Assembly: GCA_025765595.1 (NCBI GenBank)
Contig: JAIVFH010000323.1
Span: forward strand, 1-28,339
Direction of reading: 5' to 3'
Length of the DNA: 28,339 bases
Source: Obelidium mucronatum
Taxonomy: Eukaryota; Chytridiomycota; Chytridiomycetes; Chytridiales; Chytriomycetaceae
Position 1 is the first letter of the stretch; each line of letters starts with the position of its first letter. The notes beneath the pieces were generated by a model. That model was not told the DNA's origin. It worked only from the letters and a program-made list of their open reading frames with translations, and searched no databases. Positions 1-7,977 of this stretch are shown here, one piece after another. The translations under genes and the position numbers were made by a program.

Positions 1-46
1 AGTCACCCTCGCGATACTACTGTTAACACCCAGTTTAGACTTTTGA

Positions 47-334
47 CGTGGTTTTCGCCTTCTAAGGCTTCTGGGAGATAGCAGATTTTCCACCTCTAGT
101 ATCGTAAATTCTAGGATTGTCAATACTCAACCTTGTCATTCTGCTCTATATAGAGGGATCGAGCGCTTTTTCTTTACTCCGCTTGATTGTCGCGCTCGTC
201 TTGAAGGAGTATCCGGTTATATTGAGTGGTTTGGGGCAGCAATATTTCCCTCATTGGTTACAACGTCAGGCAGAACCCGAACTACATCATCGATTCCAGG
301 AGAAGTACAATTCAAATGCAAGCGAGGCATATAG
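47..334 (+). pseudogene. Possible 3' fragment related to the facing gene
   Basis: An open frame without an ATG runs from a stop at 44-46 to a TAG at 332-334. It contains S-G-Y-I-E-W-F-G-A-A, almost the same as S-G-V-I-E-W-F-G-A-A in the minus-strand gene at 404-1312. At DNA level, bases 221-240 match the reverse complement of 630-649 at 19 of 20 positions. Outside this motif I see little similarity. It could be the last exon of a diverged paralogue cut by the window edge, or a decayed inverted duplicate. The type is a guess; the shared motif is what can be seen. Confidence 0.25.
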
Positions 335-403
335 AAGGATCCGAATCAGATAATAACTTTCTCAAGAAAACAAATCTCATTGTAAATCGAGTTTTATTTA
401 ATT

Positions 404-1312
404 TTACACATGTGGCACGTTGGCTCGATCCAATAACAACCGTGACCTTACACTATTAAACTCCACAATAATAATAGTAAAATTGCTGCTAGCATCTGTC
501 GATACAGATAGACTTGATGTACTTCCATTTTGTTTGTCAATATTGTCATCCGAACACTGATTCTCACTTGGAACAACACGGGGTGAAATAGAATCTTCAT
601 CTCGATGCTGTAGTGGTAAAGGTATGGAAGCTGCTCCAAACCACTCAATCACCCCGCTCTTTTTAAGCCCTTTTAGCATGCGCTCATCCAATTCATCCTT
701 CGCCTTCGCCTCTTGGAGCCCAAGAACTTCATTAATAGCTTTCATTACGAAAGTTATTGACTCTAGATCGGGATCTCTTCCTTTATAGCATGCGCTGAGC
801 AACTGTTTCACAATGTACAAAAGAAGATCCTGAGCGCTCTTCCCTTGATACGTGATATACCCCGGTTTCGTTCTCTTTTTGCCACCAAATGGTTTAGGAC
901 TTGTTGGGTAAAATAGAGTTCCCGCTAGTGCGTAGATGAGGCGGTCTGGATGGGCTTTTGTGCTTGAGAACAGTGAATGGATTACGCAAGTTGTTTTGAC
1001 GATTGCTGCCTCCAGAGAGACCTTCTCTTCTGCCGCTACCGAATTTGATAGAATCGAAGGTGCTGTGAATGGGCATGTTACTCGTCGCTGGTGTCCGGGC
1101 AGTTTCTGGAAGATGAGAGTCGAGCGAACTAGTGTTTCTGGAGAGATAGTTCGGAGCATATTCTCAGGTGTAGAAGAGCGCGCGAGGTCTGAAAGTGAGG
1201 CGATCTCAAGGAATGCCTTCAGTTTGCGAGGGATCTGTTTGGTAGCTATTACTAAAGTAAAGATCCGCAGAAAAGAGTGGAACCAGTGCTTACAAAGAAA
1301 CCGGTGATGCAT
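404..1312 (-). CDS. Hypothetical protein, 302 aa
   Basis: A single uninterrupted frame of 302 codons starts at an ATG (1312-1310). The N-terminus has a weakly hydrophobic, basic stretch (about residues 10-25) that does not look like a clean signal peptide. The middle is helix-rich, with a Lys/Glu-rich charged segment around residues 195-215 followed by the I-E-W-F-G-A-A motif. The C-terminal 75 residues are Ser/Asp/Asn-rich and look disordered. I recognise no family. It is divergent from the glycosidase gene at 1832 across a 519-bp spacer. An intronless frame of this length in an intron-rich region is moderately convincing, but some of it could be non-coding and no function can be assigned. 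Confidence 0.4.
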   Translation of the reverse strand: MHHRFLCKHWFHSFLRIFTLVIATKQIPRKLKAFLEIASLSDLARSSTPENMLRTISPETLVRSTLIFQKLPGHQRRVTCPFTAPSILSNSVAAEEKVSLEAAIVKTTCVIHSLFSSTKAHPDRLIYALAGTLFYPTSPKPFGGKKRTKPGYITYQGKSAQDLLLYIVKQLLSACYKGRDPDLESITFVMKAINEVLGLQEAKAKDELDERMLKGLKKSGVIEWFGAASIPLPLQHRDEDSISPRVVPSENQCSDDNIDKQNGSTSSLSVSTDASSNFTIIIVEFNSVRSRLLLDRANVPHV

Positions 1313-1831
1313 GTTGAGTCATACAAATTGTTTGTTCCCGAGCCAATGATCGCTAACTGAACACTGCAAAACTAACTGCATTTACACTAGATCTTTATGA
1401 TTCATTGCTTGTTAAAACAGTTGCTTCAGATTAAGGGAAAGTGGATGCGTGAGACTTGATTTGCCATCAAGAAGCTTGATTTAGCCGAGCGTTTTTCGAA
1501 ATACCATCATATATATACTTATGATACCGTGATAAACACATCTATTAGGTCTTGGTATCCCATAACAAATTTCTAACGAATATTGAAAGGCCGCCTGCCA
1601 CTGCCGACCGATCACAATTTCATTTCAATAACCAGGTCATATTTCTCAAGTTGATACATTCAGAATAAGAGTTTCAATAAAAGTCTTAACCTTTTAACCC
1701 CTTGTCAAGTCGCATGTATCCCATCCCACCCCACCAGCCAGGCCCTTCTCGCCAAATGCCCCAAATTCCAATAATAATCAAAAGCAATAAGAAAAAAGGG
1801 AGCATCATTTCGAATACCCGCTCTTGCACCA
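1313..1831. other. Divergent intergenic region
   Basis: These 519 bp separate the minus-strand hypothetical gene from the plus-strand glycosidase and should hold both promoters. AT-rich tracts are present (for example around 1509-1519), but I see no convincing core promoter motif and no hidden gene. An ATG at 1714 opens a reading frame in a different phase that runs past the glycosidase start to 1944; if transcription begins before 1714 it would be an overlapping upstream ORF. Confidence 0.5.
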
Positions 1832-3391
1832 ATGGCCTCCAAACTCGTGTTCCTTCTGATTCTCATATCCGCCCTAGCACTGAGTCTAGTAGATGCACAA
1901 GGCGCCTTGCATCGCGACCGAAGAAGTCCTGTGATGGTCGATAAAAGAAACGGTACCTTTCTGGGTTTCCTACTTGCCTACACCTTTAACCGAACTCTCC
2001 AAATAGACACAGCACATCTTTCGCCATACCCAGCACCTTCCACGCTGTCTTCGACGAGAAAAACCACAAAGACCACGCGGACTTCGACCAAGAAGCAATC
2101 AAGGACAACTCGGAGACCCACAAAGACAACGAAAAAGACAACGAAGAAAACAACAACAAAGCACGCATCTACCGATAAAACACAAACTCCATCAGTAACA
2201 CCTTCTGTCTCCAAAACATCTACTATTCCCGTGAATCCCTCCACGTCGCCCGCCCCTCTAGCAACACTTCCTCCTATCCTCGTGAAGAACAATACCCAGC
2301 TCCAATACACTAATGGAACGCGGTTTTCTGGTCGCGGAATCAACTTGGGACACTGGTTCACAATCCCAGCTTCTCTAGCCGGTCTACAAAACGTGTCTGA
2401 GTACGAGTTTTTCAACGTTAGCGACACAAGATGGAATCAAACGACAACTTTGGATCTAATGAACCTTTGGATTGACAATGCAATGCAACCTCAGGATTTT
2501 TCGTTGATTCGGGAAATGGGTTTTAATTTTGTGAGGCTTGGATTACATTACAGAAATTTCCAGTGGGCAGATGGGACTTGGATTCCACGAACGGAGGGAA
2601 ATAAGACTTTAATTGAATTTGGACGGCTGGATCGCGCTATTCAAATGGCAACAGATGCTGGGTTATACGTGAGTTTGAGTTATCATTCCTGGTGGGGAAA
2701 GGACGTTTACGGAAAGGAGGCGATATCAATACCTGCAGGGCCCGATACTTTTCCGAAAGTATTGGTGGAACAGAAGGGATTGCAAGATAAGGCGAGTGAT
2801 TTCTTGGGGAACTTGACATTTCATGTGATGAATGTTCCTGGAATCCTCGCGATCGAGTTATTGGATGAGGCGAGCCCTAGTTTTGGTCATAACCTGAGTC
2901 AAGTCTTGTATAATGCTGTGAGAGCTGTGGATCCCAATCGAGTTGTTGTCCGATACTTTTCCAGCGACCGTGTCGATCCTGTGGATTATAATTGGGCGTC
3001 AACTGTTTATTCATTCAATGTGGCCGATGAAGGACTTTCTTCGAATGGACTGGGCATTTTCGAAGCTGGGGTGAAGGATAAAACCAAGGATGCTTTCAAA
3101 ATTCCTTATTATGTGAGCGCATGGGAAATGAAGGATTGGGTAGACACGACTGCTGCTATTGACTTTATGAATGGGTTAACTCCCAAGATTCAAATGTGGG
3201 CATTATGGACATACAAGGGTGTCTTTAACGAAACTCTGGGTGGCAATGATACTTTAGTCAGTTACCCTACACAATATCGAGTCAATTTGAGAACCGACTC
3301 ATTTGATGCGATTCAAAGTGTGTGGAGGAAAATGGGGGATGTCGATGCTGGTAAACTATTGACAGACTGGGGGCGAAGCTTTTTGGGGTGA
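1832..3391 (+). CDS. Secreted GH5-like glycoside hydrolase, 519 aa
   Basis: The intronless gene encodes a signal peptide (residues 1-22, cleavage likely after V-D-A). A Thr/Lys/Arg-rich, strongly basic linker follows (about 72-135), then a catalytic domain (about 155-519) resembling the GH5 cellulase/exo-beta-1,3-glucanase fold. Visible family marks are G-R-G-I-N-L-G-H-W near 167-175, F-V-R-L near 233, a His at 285 in S-Y-H-S-W-W, a putative acid/base Glu346 in L-L-D-E-A and a candidate nucleophile Glu432 in A-W-E-M. The usual Asn before the acid/base Glu is Asp here, so activity or specificity may be altered. Many N-X-S/T sites fit secretion. The likely role is attack on beta-glucan at the cell surface or outside it. 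The cationic linker could bind acidic polymers (inference). It opens a run of secreted-protein loci extending to 7939. Confidence 0.75.
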   Translation: MASKLVFLLILISALALSLVDAQGALHRDRRSPVMVDKRNGTFLGFLLAYTFNRTLQIDTAHLSPYPAPSTLSSTRKTTKTTRTSTKKQSRTTRRPTKTTKKTTKKTTTKHASTDKTQTPSVTPSVSKTSTIPVNPSTSPAPLATLPPILVKNNTQLQYTNGTRFSGRGINLGHWFTIPASLAGLQNVSEYEFFNVSDTRWNQTTTLDLMNLWIDNAMQPQDFSLIREMGFNFVRLGLHYRNFQWADGTWIPRTEGNKTLIEFGRLDRAIQMATDAGLYVSLSYHSWWGKDVYGKEAISIPAGPDTFPKVLVEQKGLQDKASDFLGNLTFHVMNVPGILAIELLDEASPSFGHNLSQVLYNAVRAVDPNRVVVRYFSSDRVDPVDYNWASTVYSFNVADEGLSSNGLGIFEAGVKDKTKDAFKIPYYVSAWEMKDWVDTTAAIDFMNGLTPKIQMWALWTYKGVFNETLGGNDTLVSYPTQYRVNLRTDSFDAIQSVWRKMGDVDAGKLLTDWGRSFLG

Positions 3392-3701
3392 AGGAATCGG
3401 GTGTTCATATTTTCTTCATATTTTTTTTTTCTTGATTGCATGTTTCACTGAATAATATTATGTATACTGTTTGTTTCAAAAAGAAAGACCCAAGGTATAG
3501 ATGACGTTAGCCGAGTTCTGGTTTTGAAAAGACCATGGAAATGCGGTCCATTGTCGATGTCAGTCTTTTTTTCGTAAATAATAAGGGGCATTCTTTTACA
3601 TAATTGATAAGTAGATAAGTATGGTCTTCAAAATTGGTTGAACGGTAAATTCATTTATTATGCTCTCAAGGATTCATAGAGATTGAGACAGAGAAATCGA
3701 A
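3392..3701. other. Convergent 3' region
   Basis: This 310-bp spacer lies between the ends of the plus-strand glycosidase and the minus-strand metalloprotease. It holds T-rich and A-rich runs and AATAAT-type sequences (3451-3456 on plus) that could serve polyadenylation. No gene, repeat or structured RNA was seen. Confidence 0.4.
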
Positions 3702-4811
3702 TTAGCATGGAGCGTACCAGACGATCCACTTGGAACCTTGGCAGTAGTACATGGTCTTGTTGTAGCACTGAGAAACACCTTGGGTACAAGGAGCGCCAAC
3801 AACTGGCCCACTACCGGAAGCGGTAGTGGTGGTAGTAGCCGCTTTGGTTGTGGTTGTGGTGGTGGTGGTGGCCTTGGTTGTAGACGCCGGCGCTTTTGTG
3901 GTGGTAGTGGTAGTAGTGGTGCTCGTTGGGGCTTTTGTAGTGGTGGTGGTGGTTGTAGTAGTGGTGACAACAACGCCGGTGTTTCTGTAGGCAGCGTATT
4001 GCGCCTGAATACGGGCATACTGTCCAGGAGTAAAGTTGGTCATGCAAGAGTCCACAGAGTAATCCATGTAGTTGGTAACTGGGTCAGCTCCAGGCCATTG
4101 AGCGCCAGTACACGTGTCGCGGTTGACTGGACATCCGGAGGCTGGGCTTGCTTCTGCTGGGGTATCGTCGACGTAGTCACCAGGGTTTGTGCAGCCGTCT
4201 TGGAAAGTGTGGTAGAGACCAAGCCAGTGACCAACTTCGTGAGTAGCAGTTCTTCCCAAGTTGTAACTAGCCAAGGAGCCGCCTGGAAGAGATCCAAAGT
4301 GGACAAGGACACCGTCAAGCTTGGGACTGGAATTGTACGAGGATGGGAAGGTAGCAACACCAAGAAGACCAGCTGGAGATCCGGGCTTATTTGTGTAGAC
4401 GTTAAGAGTTTCAGGTCCTCCCTTGCGCAAAGTGCTCTTCATATTTTGGTAAGCCGAGAGGCCGGAACCTTCGGGACCTGCCACAAACCAGGCCGCATTC
4501 TCTTGACGAGTTGTTCCAGCAAGAGTGAAAATCACTTTTCCGACGTAATCGGCATTGAGAACATCAATTTGCTGCTGAATGGTAGCATCAGAAACAGCAC
4601 CTTGGCCTCCACTGGTGATAACATGAAACCAAGTTGGGATCACAATTGGGGCAACATCAGCAGCAGCAAATGACTGGACGTTCTGGGAGACAAAGCTTTG
4701 GAAGTGAGATTCTGCAGCCAAGAGTTGGTTTCTTGGAAGGTTCTGGGTACCACATCGGGCAGATACAAATGGAACGAGGACCGCAGCCAAGTAGATCACA
4801 ACTGGAAGCAT
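3702..4811 (-). CDS. Secreted M43 metalloprotease with Thr linker and Cys-rich tail
   Basis: This is a pappalysin-like (MEROPS M43B) extracellular zinc protease of 369 aa. I start it at the ATG at 4811, because a clean signal peptide (residues 1-18, ending V-S-A) follows there; an in-frame ATG at 4952 would bury it. The catalytic domain covers about 19-277, with the zinc motif H-E-V-G-H-W-L-G-L-Y-H (His191, Glu192, His195, His201), a Met-turn at Met249 (N-Y-M-D-Y) and paired cysteines. A Thr-rich linker (279-334) then leads to a 35-residue tail with four Cys (C-x6-C-x7-C-x11-C) and aromatic residues, resembling a small chitin-binding module such as CBM19 (inference). Such proteases degrade host or substrate proteins outside the cell. 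The next gene upstream is its paralogue at 5420-6256. Confidence 0.88.
   Translation of the reverse strand: MLPVVIYLAAVLVPFVSARCGTQNLPRNQLLAAESHFQSFVSQNVQSFAAADVAPIVIPTWFHVITSGGQGAVSDATIQQQIDVLNADYVGKVIFTLAGTTRQENAAWFVAGPEGSGLSAYQNMKSTLRKGGPETLNVYTNKPGSPAGLLGVATFPSSYNSSPKLDGVLVHFGSLPGGSLASYNLGRTATHEVGHWLGLYHTFQDGCTNPGDYVDDTPAEASPASGCPVNRDTCTGAQWPGADPVTNYMDYSVDSCMTNFTPGQYARIQAQYAAYRNTGVVVTTTTTTTTTTKAPTSTTTTTTTTKAPASTTKATTTTTTTTKAATTTTTASGSGPVVGAPCTQGVSQCYNKTMYYCQGSKWIVWYAPC
3810..3977 (-). repeat. Thr-codon repeat encoding the protease linker
   Basis: About 56 codons are mostly ACC/ACT, interrupted by Lys-Ala-Pro and Ser. They encode the flexible, probably O-glycosylated linker of the M43 protease. 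On the plus strand this reads as GGT/AGT-rich repetitive sequence. Such tracts vary in length between strains. Confidence 0.8.
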
Positions 4812-5419
4812 GATTGGATTTTTATAGAAAGGGAGGTGGCAATGGCTGCTCCTTTTATTTCTTTCTGGGTGGCTCGGAACGCCACTTTTCTTTTTTTTTC
4901 GAGCTTGCACGTGACGTGTAAATACATCTTGTGATGTTCTGGTGCTACTCACGTGTTCCCCTATCGGATGAATTAAGAAGCCAGCTTATACCAGCCGCTG
5001 ATCAAATGCAGTATATACTGTAACAATATTGAGATCTACAGCTCCTTAATAGAAGCGTCGACACTCGACACTGGTCCATAGAAACCAACACTAAATGGAA
5101 TTTTTCTGGGCTTGTATGGTGTTTGGTGGCTTCTTTGGTTTTTCCGAAGTTATGTACGATGGATGCTTGCAGGAAGTCTCGTAGTGTATGGCATAAACAA
5201 TACTGACATTTCCTTTTAAAAAAAATCGTCAAGGAGCAGGAAATGCAGAGTTTCATCTATTATGTCACGGTTTCTGGCATACTTACAGAAAGCAAATCAT
5301 TTACAAGAGCTCTGAGCAAGTCAACATTGTATCAATATCGCCTTTACTTTCAAACCACCATAGACAAATCAACAATAAGGCAAACATGAAAAAATCCACT
5401 CCTCTTGGTCCTTCACTTC
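4812..5419. other. Spacer between tandem M43 genes
   Basis: These 608 bp lie upstream of the 3702-4811 protease and downstream of the 5420-6256 protease, both on minus. The part next to 4811 should be the promoter and 5' leader, and it carries two CACGTG boxes. I looked below the 5420 stop for a remnant of the Cys-rich tail found in the other two copies and saw none. Short open frames here have no recognisable content. Confidence 0.5.
4908..4955. promoter_or_regulatory. Pair of CACGTG palindromes upstream of M43 gene
   Basis: Perfect CACGTG hexamers lie at 4908-4913 and 4950-4955, 42 bp apart (about four helical turns) and about 100-145 bp upstream of the protease ATG at 4811. CACGTG is the classic core bound by basic helix-loop-helix and some bZIP factors. 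Both could regulate the protease gene. This rests on motif and position only. Confidence 0.3.
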
Positions 5420-6256
5420 TTATTGTCTGTAAGCGGCGTACTGAGCCTGAATTCGCGCGTATTGGCCAGCGGAAAAACCAGTCATGCAAGAGTCCACAGA
5501 GTAATCCATGTAGTTCTTTACCGGATCAAGTCCAGGGTATTGAGCTCCGGTACAGGTGTCGCGATTTGCTGGGCATCCAGACGCTGGGCTTGCTTCGGCT
5601 GGGGTATCATCAACATAGTCTCCTGGAGCTGCGCATCCACCCTGGAAAGTATGGTAGAGGCCAAGCCAGTGACCGACTTCGTGAGTCGCGGTTCTACCCA
5701 GGTTGTAAGAAGCCAAAGAACCTCCTGGAAGAGATCCAAAGTGAACCAGAACACCGTCCTGCGAGGGGCTGGATGCATATGAGGAAGGAAAAGTGGCAAC
5801 ACCAAGAAGACCAGCTGGAGATCCCGGCTTGTTTGTGTAGATGTTCAAAGTTCCTTTGCCGCCTTTACGAAGGGTGCTCTTCATGTTCTGATAGTCGGCA
5901 ACACCAGCTCCAGATGGTCCAGCAACGAACCACTTGGCATTGTTCTGACGCGTTGTTCCCGCAAGCGTGAATTGTACCTTACCGGCATAATCTGCGTTGA
6001 GTACGGAAAGCTGCTTTTGGATCACAGCATCAGATACAGCCCCTTCGGTACCACTTGTGATAATATGAAACCAAGTGGGGACAACGATGGGAGCGGCAGC
6101 TGCTTCGGCAGCAAATGACAAGGCATTTTGAGAGACAAATTCTTGGAAGTGATTCTCAGCAGCCAAGAGCTGAGACTTTGGAAGATCGGCGGTTCCGCAA
6201 CGGGCCGACACGAATGGTACAATGGTAGCGAGAGCGTACAACACGGTAAGAAGCAT
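5420..6256 (-). CDS. Secreted M43 metalloprotease, paralogue without tail
   Basis: A 278-aa intronless M43B metalloprotease, closely similar over its whole length to the catalytic part of the 3702-4811 gene. It has a signal peptide (1-18, ending V-S-A), the zinc motif with His192, Glu193, His196 and His202, and a Met-turn at Met250. It stops just after the catalytic domain, with no Thr linker and no Cys-rich tail. All catalytic residues are intact, so it should be active. The tandem same-strand order points to local duplication. A third, broken copy lies upstream at 6536-7005 and retains the tail, so the tail was probably ancestral and lost here (inference). Confidence 0.88.
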   Translation of the reverse strand: MLLTVLYALATIVPFVSARCGTADLPKSQLLAAENHFQEFVSQNALSFAAEAAAAPIVVPTWFHIITSGTEGAVSDAVIQKQLSVLNADYAGKVQFTLAGTTRQNNAKWFVAGPSGAGVADYQNMKSTLRKGGKGTLNIYTNKPGSPAGLLGVATFPSSYASSPSQDGVLVHFGSLPGGSLASYNLGRTATHEVGHWLGLYHTFQGGCAAPGDYVDDTPAEASPASGCPANRDTCTGAQYPGLDPVKNYMDYSVDSCMTGFSAGQYARIQAQYAAYRQ

Positions 6257-6535
6257 TTTTTTCCTTGAACCTTTGATATTTGCTTGTTGTTTGTGTTTTT
6301 CCTTCCATGAATTTACTTGAATTTATACCCTTATGCTGGTGGCGTTCGAAGAAACGCGCCACTTGGAAACTCGTTCTTCAACCACGCAATAGACATGTGA
6401 CTATGAGCCCCGTGATTTGTGATTTAATCATTCAATCAACTCCTTCTGAGACACTCATTAACGAAGTGATGTGTCTTGGATTTACGCAAGAAACAAAACA
6501 GCACTCATTTATTTGTAAACAGTGGTCTTTTCAAT

Positions 6536-7005
6536 TTAACAGGATTGCCAATCAATCCAGACATGAGCTTGGCAAAAGTACAGCGTCTTATTGTAGCATG
6601 ATTGTTGGGCACCGCCTTAATTCTGCTCACGAGTGAACTCTACAAAGCAAGAATCCCACTAATAGTCTATGTAATTCGTAACCGGATCCATTCCAGGAAA
6701 TTAGACTGGTATTATGGTTCTTTGCGTGGGATTTGCAGCAGCAGGAGTGTCATCAACATAGTCATTGGGAAACGTGCAACCATCTTTGAATGTGTAGTAG
6801 AGACCAACTTCACGAGTTGCAAGGCTGTGCGGTGTCTTGGGTCCTCCAGGAAGTGTAGCGCAGTGAATGAGTACGCCATCAAGCCCTGGAATGAAGCTGT
6901 ACTCGGAAGGGAAAGTGTAAACTCCCAGTACACCTCCGGTTCAAATTTTTCTGAGCTCGTCTGTGAAGTTTGGTTTCCAGAAAGAAAGGATAGTGTCCCC
7001 ATGAG
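6536..7005 (-). pseudogene. Decayed third M43 metalloprotease copy
   Basis: The minus strand carries recognisable M43 segments in order: the T-F-P-S and L-D-G-V-L-x-H strand before the active site, T-x-E-V-G next to a shortened zinc motif, D-Y-V-D-D-T-P, then D-P-V-T-N-Y-I-D-Y, then the complete small Cys-rich tail ending at a TAA (6538-6536). The first His of the zinc motif is Arg, and four residues (H-W-L-G equivalent) are missing, removing another ligand. In-frame stops interrupt it before the T-F-P-S strand, before D-P-V, after the N-Y-I-D-Y turn and before the tail. The Met-turn Met is Ile. The Thr linker is gone. No convincing signal peptide or N-terminal half was found upstream of about 7005. 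It cannot encode an active protease. Confidence 0.82.
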
Positions 7006-7288
7006 GGCCAAAGTTAAACCCGACACGGTTGGTTTGTCAAGTTTGTTTTTCAACACAGGAAAGGATAAGGATTGGATAGATGACTTGTTCCAACTAACGC
7101 TAACGTTGGCACAATTTGGGAAACTCTAAAAATTCGTAAAAAATCTCAATTTTTCATTGTGAAAAAAAAATCTGTGCAATTTATTTCAACATTGTGAAGG
7201 TGCACGCCTTAAGAGCTCAAATACGGTATCGCAAAAAAATGTGCATAAAAAACCGTTCTTTAGATTATTAATATATGGTATCTTGACT

Positions 7289-7939
7289 TCAAAGGGCATT
7301 CATATCGACAATTGTCCCAACCAGCGTTGTACCCGAAAACAACGCTAAATTTCCTGTCGACAATAAACACAAATGTGTGCTAGTTCTCCCTTTTGCAGTA
7401 GAAGTCCACGTGTTTCCTGCTAGAATCGGTGTTGCGCCGTTATAAACCACAAAATTCCCATCTTTTTGATAATCAAAATGATAGTTTGGGTTGCTGGATT
7501 TCGCTTGAGCGCTTCCTGTCGTCCAGATTGGGGTATTTGGGGTGATGCTTGCGATAGTCGGGTCTCCTGCGTAAGCAACCACGTTTCCGTCCACTAAAAT
7601 ATTTTTTTTTTGTAATCACTCTTTTAGTGGCAACACGCCTTTTTTTGCGTCAAATTTAAAAAATAATAGAATACTTTGCATGGTCATATAAAGTCCTCCG
7701 GCTCGCATATAACTGCACTGGCCAATAGACTGTCCACGTGTTAAACAGGTTCCTCCATTCGCTGATGTTCCAACAGAAACACACTGGGTAGGAAGCGCCA
7801 CTACAGCGATAGTGGATACGGCAGCAGGATTTGTGGCTACTCTGGCTGTGCTTGCACTAGAAACGGGGGCTGCAATAGTCGGGGTTGCATAAAAGTCCAC
7901 GAAAATAGCCACAAGTAGATTGATGTGACGCAATTTCAT
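7289..7939 (-). CDS. Secreted bulb-type (mannose-binding) lectin
   Basis: Two exons, 7939-7675 and 7593-7289, are joined over an 81-nt intron (7674-7594, GTATTC...TTTTAG), giving 189 aa. The N-terminus is a signal peptide (about 1-24, ending I-A-A), followed by an Ala/Ser/Val-rich stretch and a B-lectin domain (about 60-189). Splicing creates the first sugar-binding motif Q-M-D-G-N-V-V-A-Y, a perfect QxDxNxVxY; the second is Q-K-D-G-N-F-V-V-Y. A third lobe (L-S-T-G-N-L-A-L-F) is degenerate. Three Cys precede the first motif. B-lectins of this kind bind mannose or related glycans. The gene ends the secreted-protein run and may help recognise or adhere to glycoprotein substrates (inference). 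Confidence 0.82.
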
Positions 7940-7977
7940 TTGCGGAATAGATTTGTGGGAACCGTCCTTTCTCCAAG

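Noticed and set aside
1978..2427. 149-codon open frame antisense to the glycosidase
   Set aside because: It is the mirror of the Thr/Lys-rich linker and gives a Val/Phe-rich low-complexity product; the sense strand has clear signal peptide and catalytic motifs.
3738..4673. 311-codon plus-strand frame opposite the tailed M43 protease
   Set aside because: Its Gly/Ser/Val-rich start is the complement of the Thr-codon repeat, and no domain is visible; the minus strand has the zinc protease.
5002..5256. 84-codon minus-strand frame, Cys-rich
   Set aside because: No signal peptide, no regular Cys spacing and no similarity to neighbours; lies in the spacer between duplicates.
5386..5970. 194-codon plus-strand frame opposite the second M43 protease
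   Set aside because: Shadow of the intact protease on minus; no recognisable content.
6256..6535. Searched for an additional gene between the second M43 gene and the pseudogene
   Set aside because: Only short frames without family features; most likely the promoter of the intact protease.
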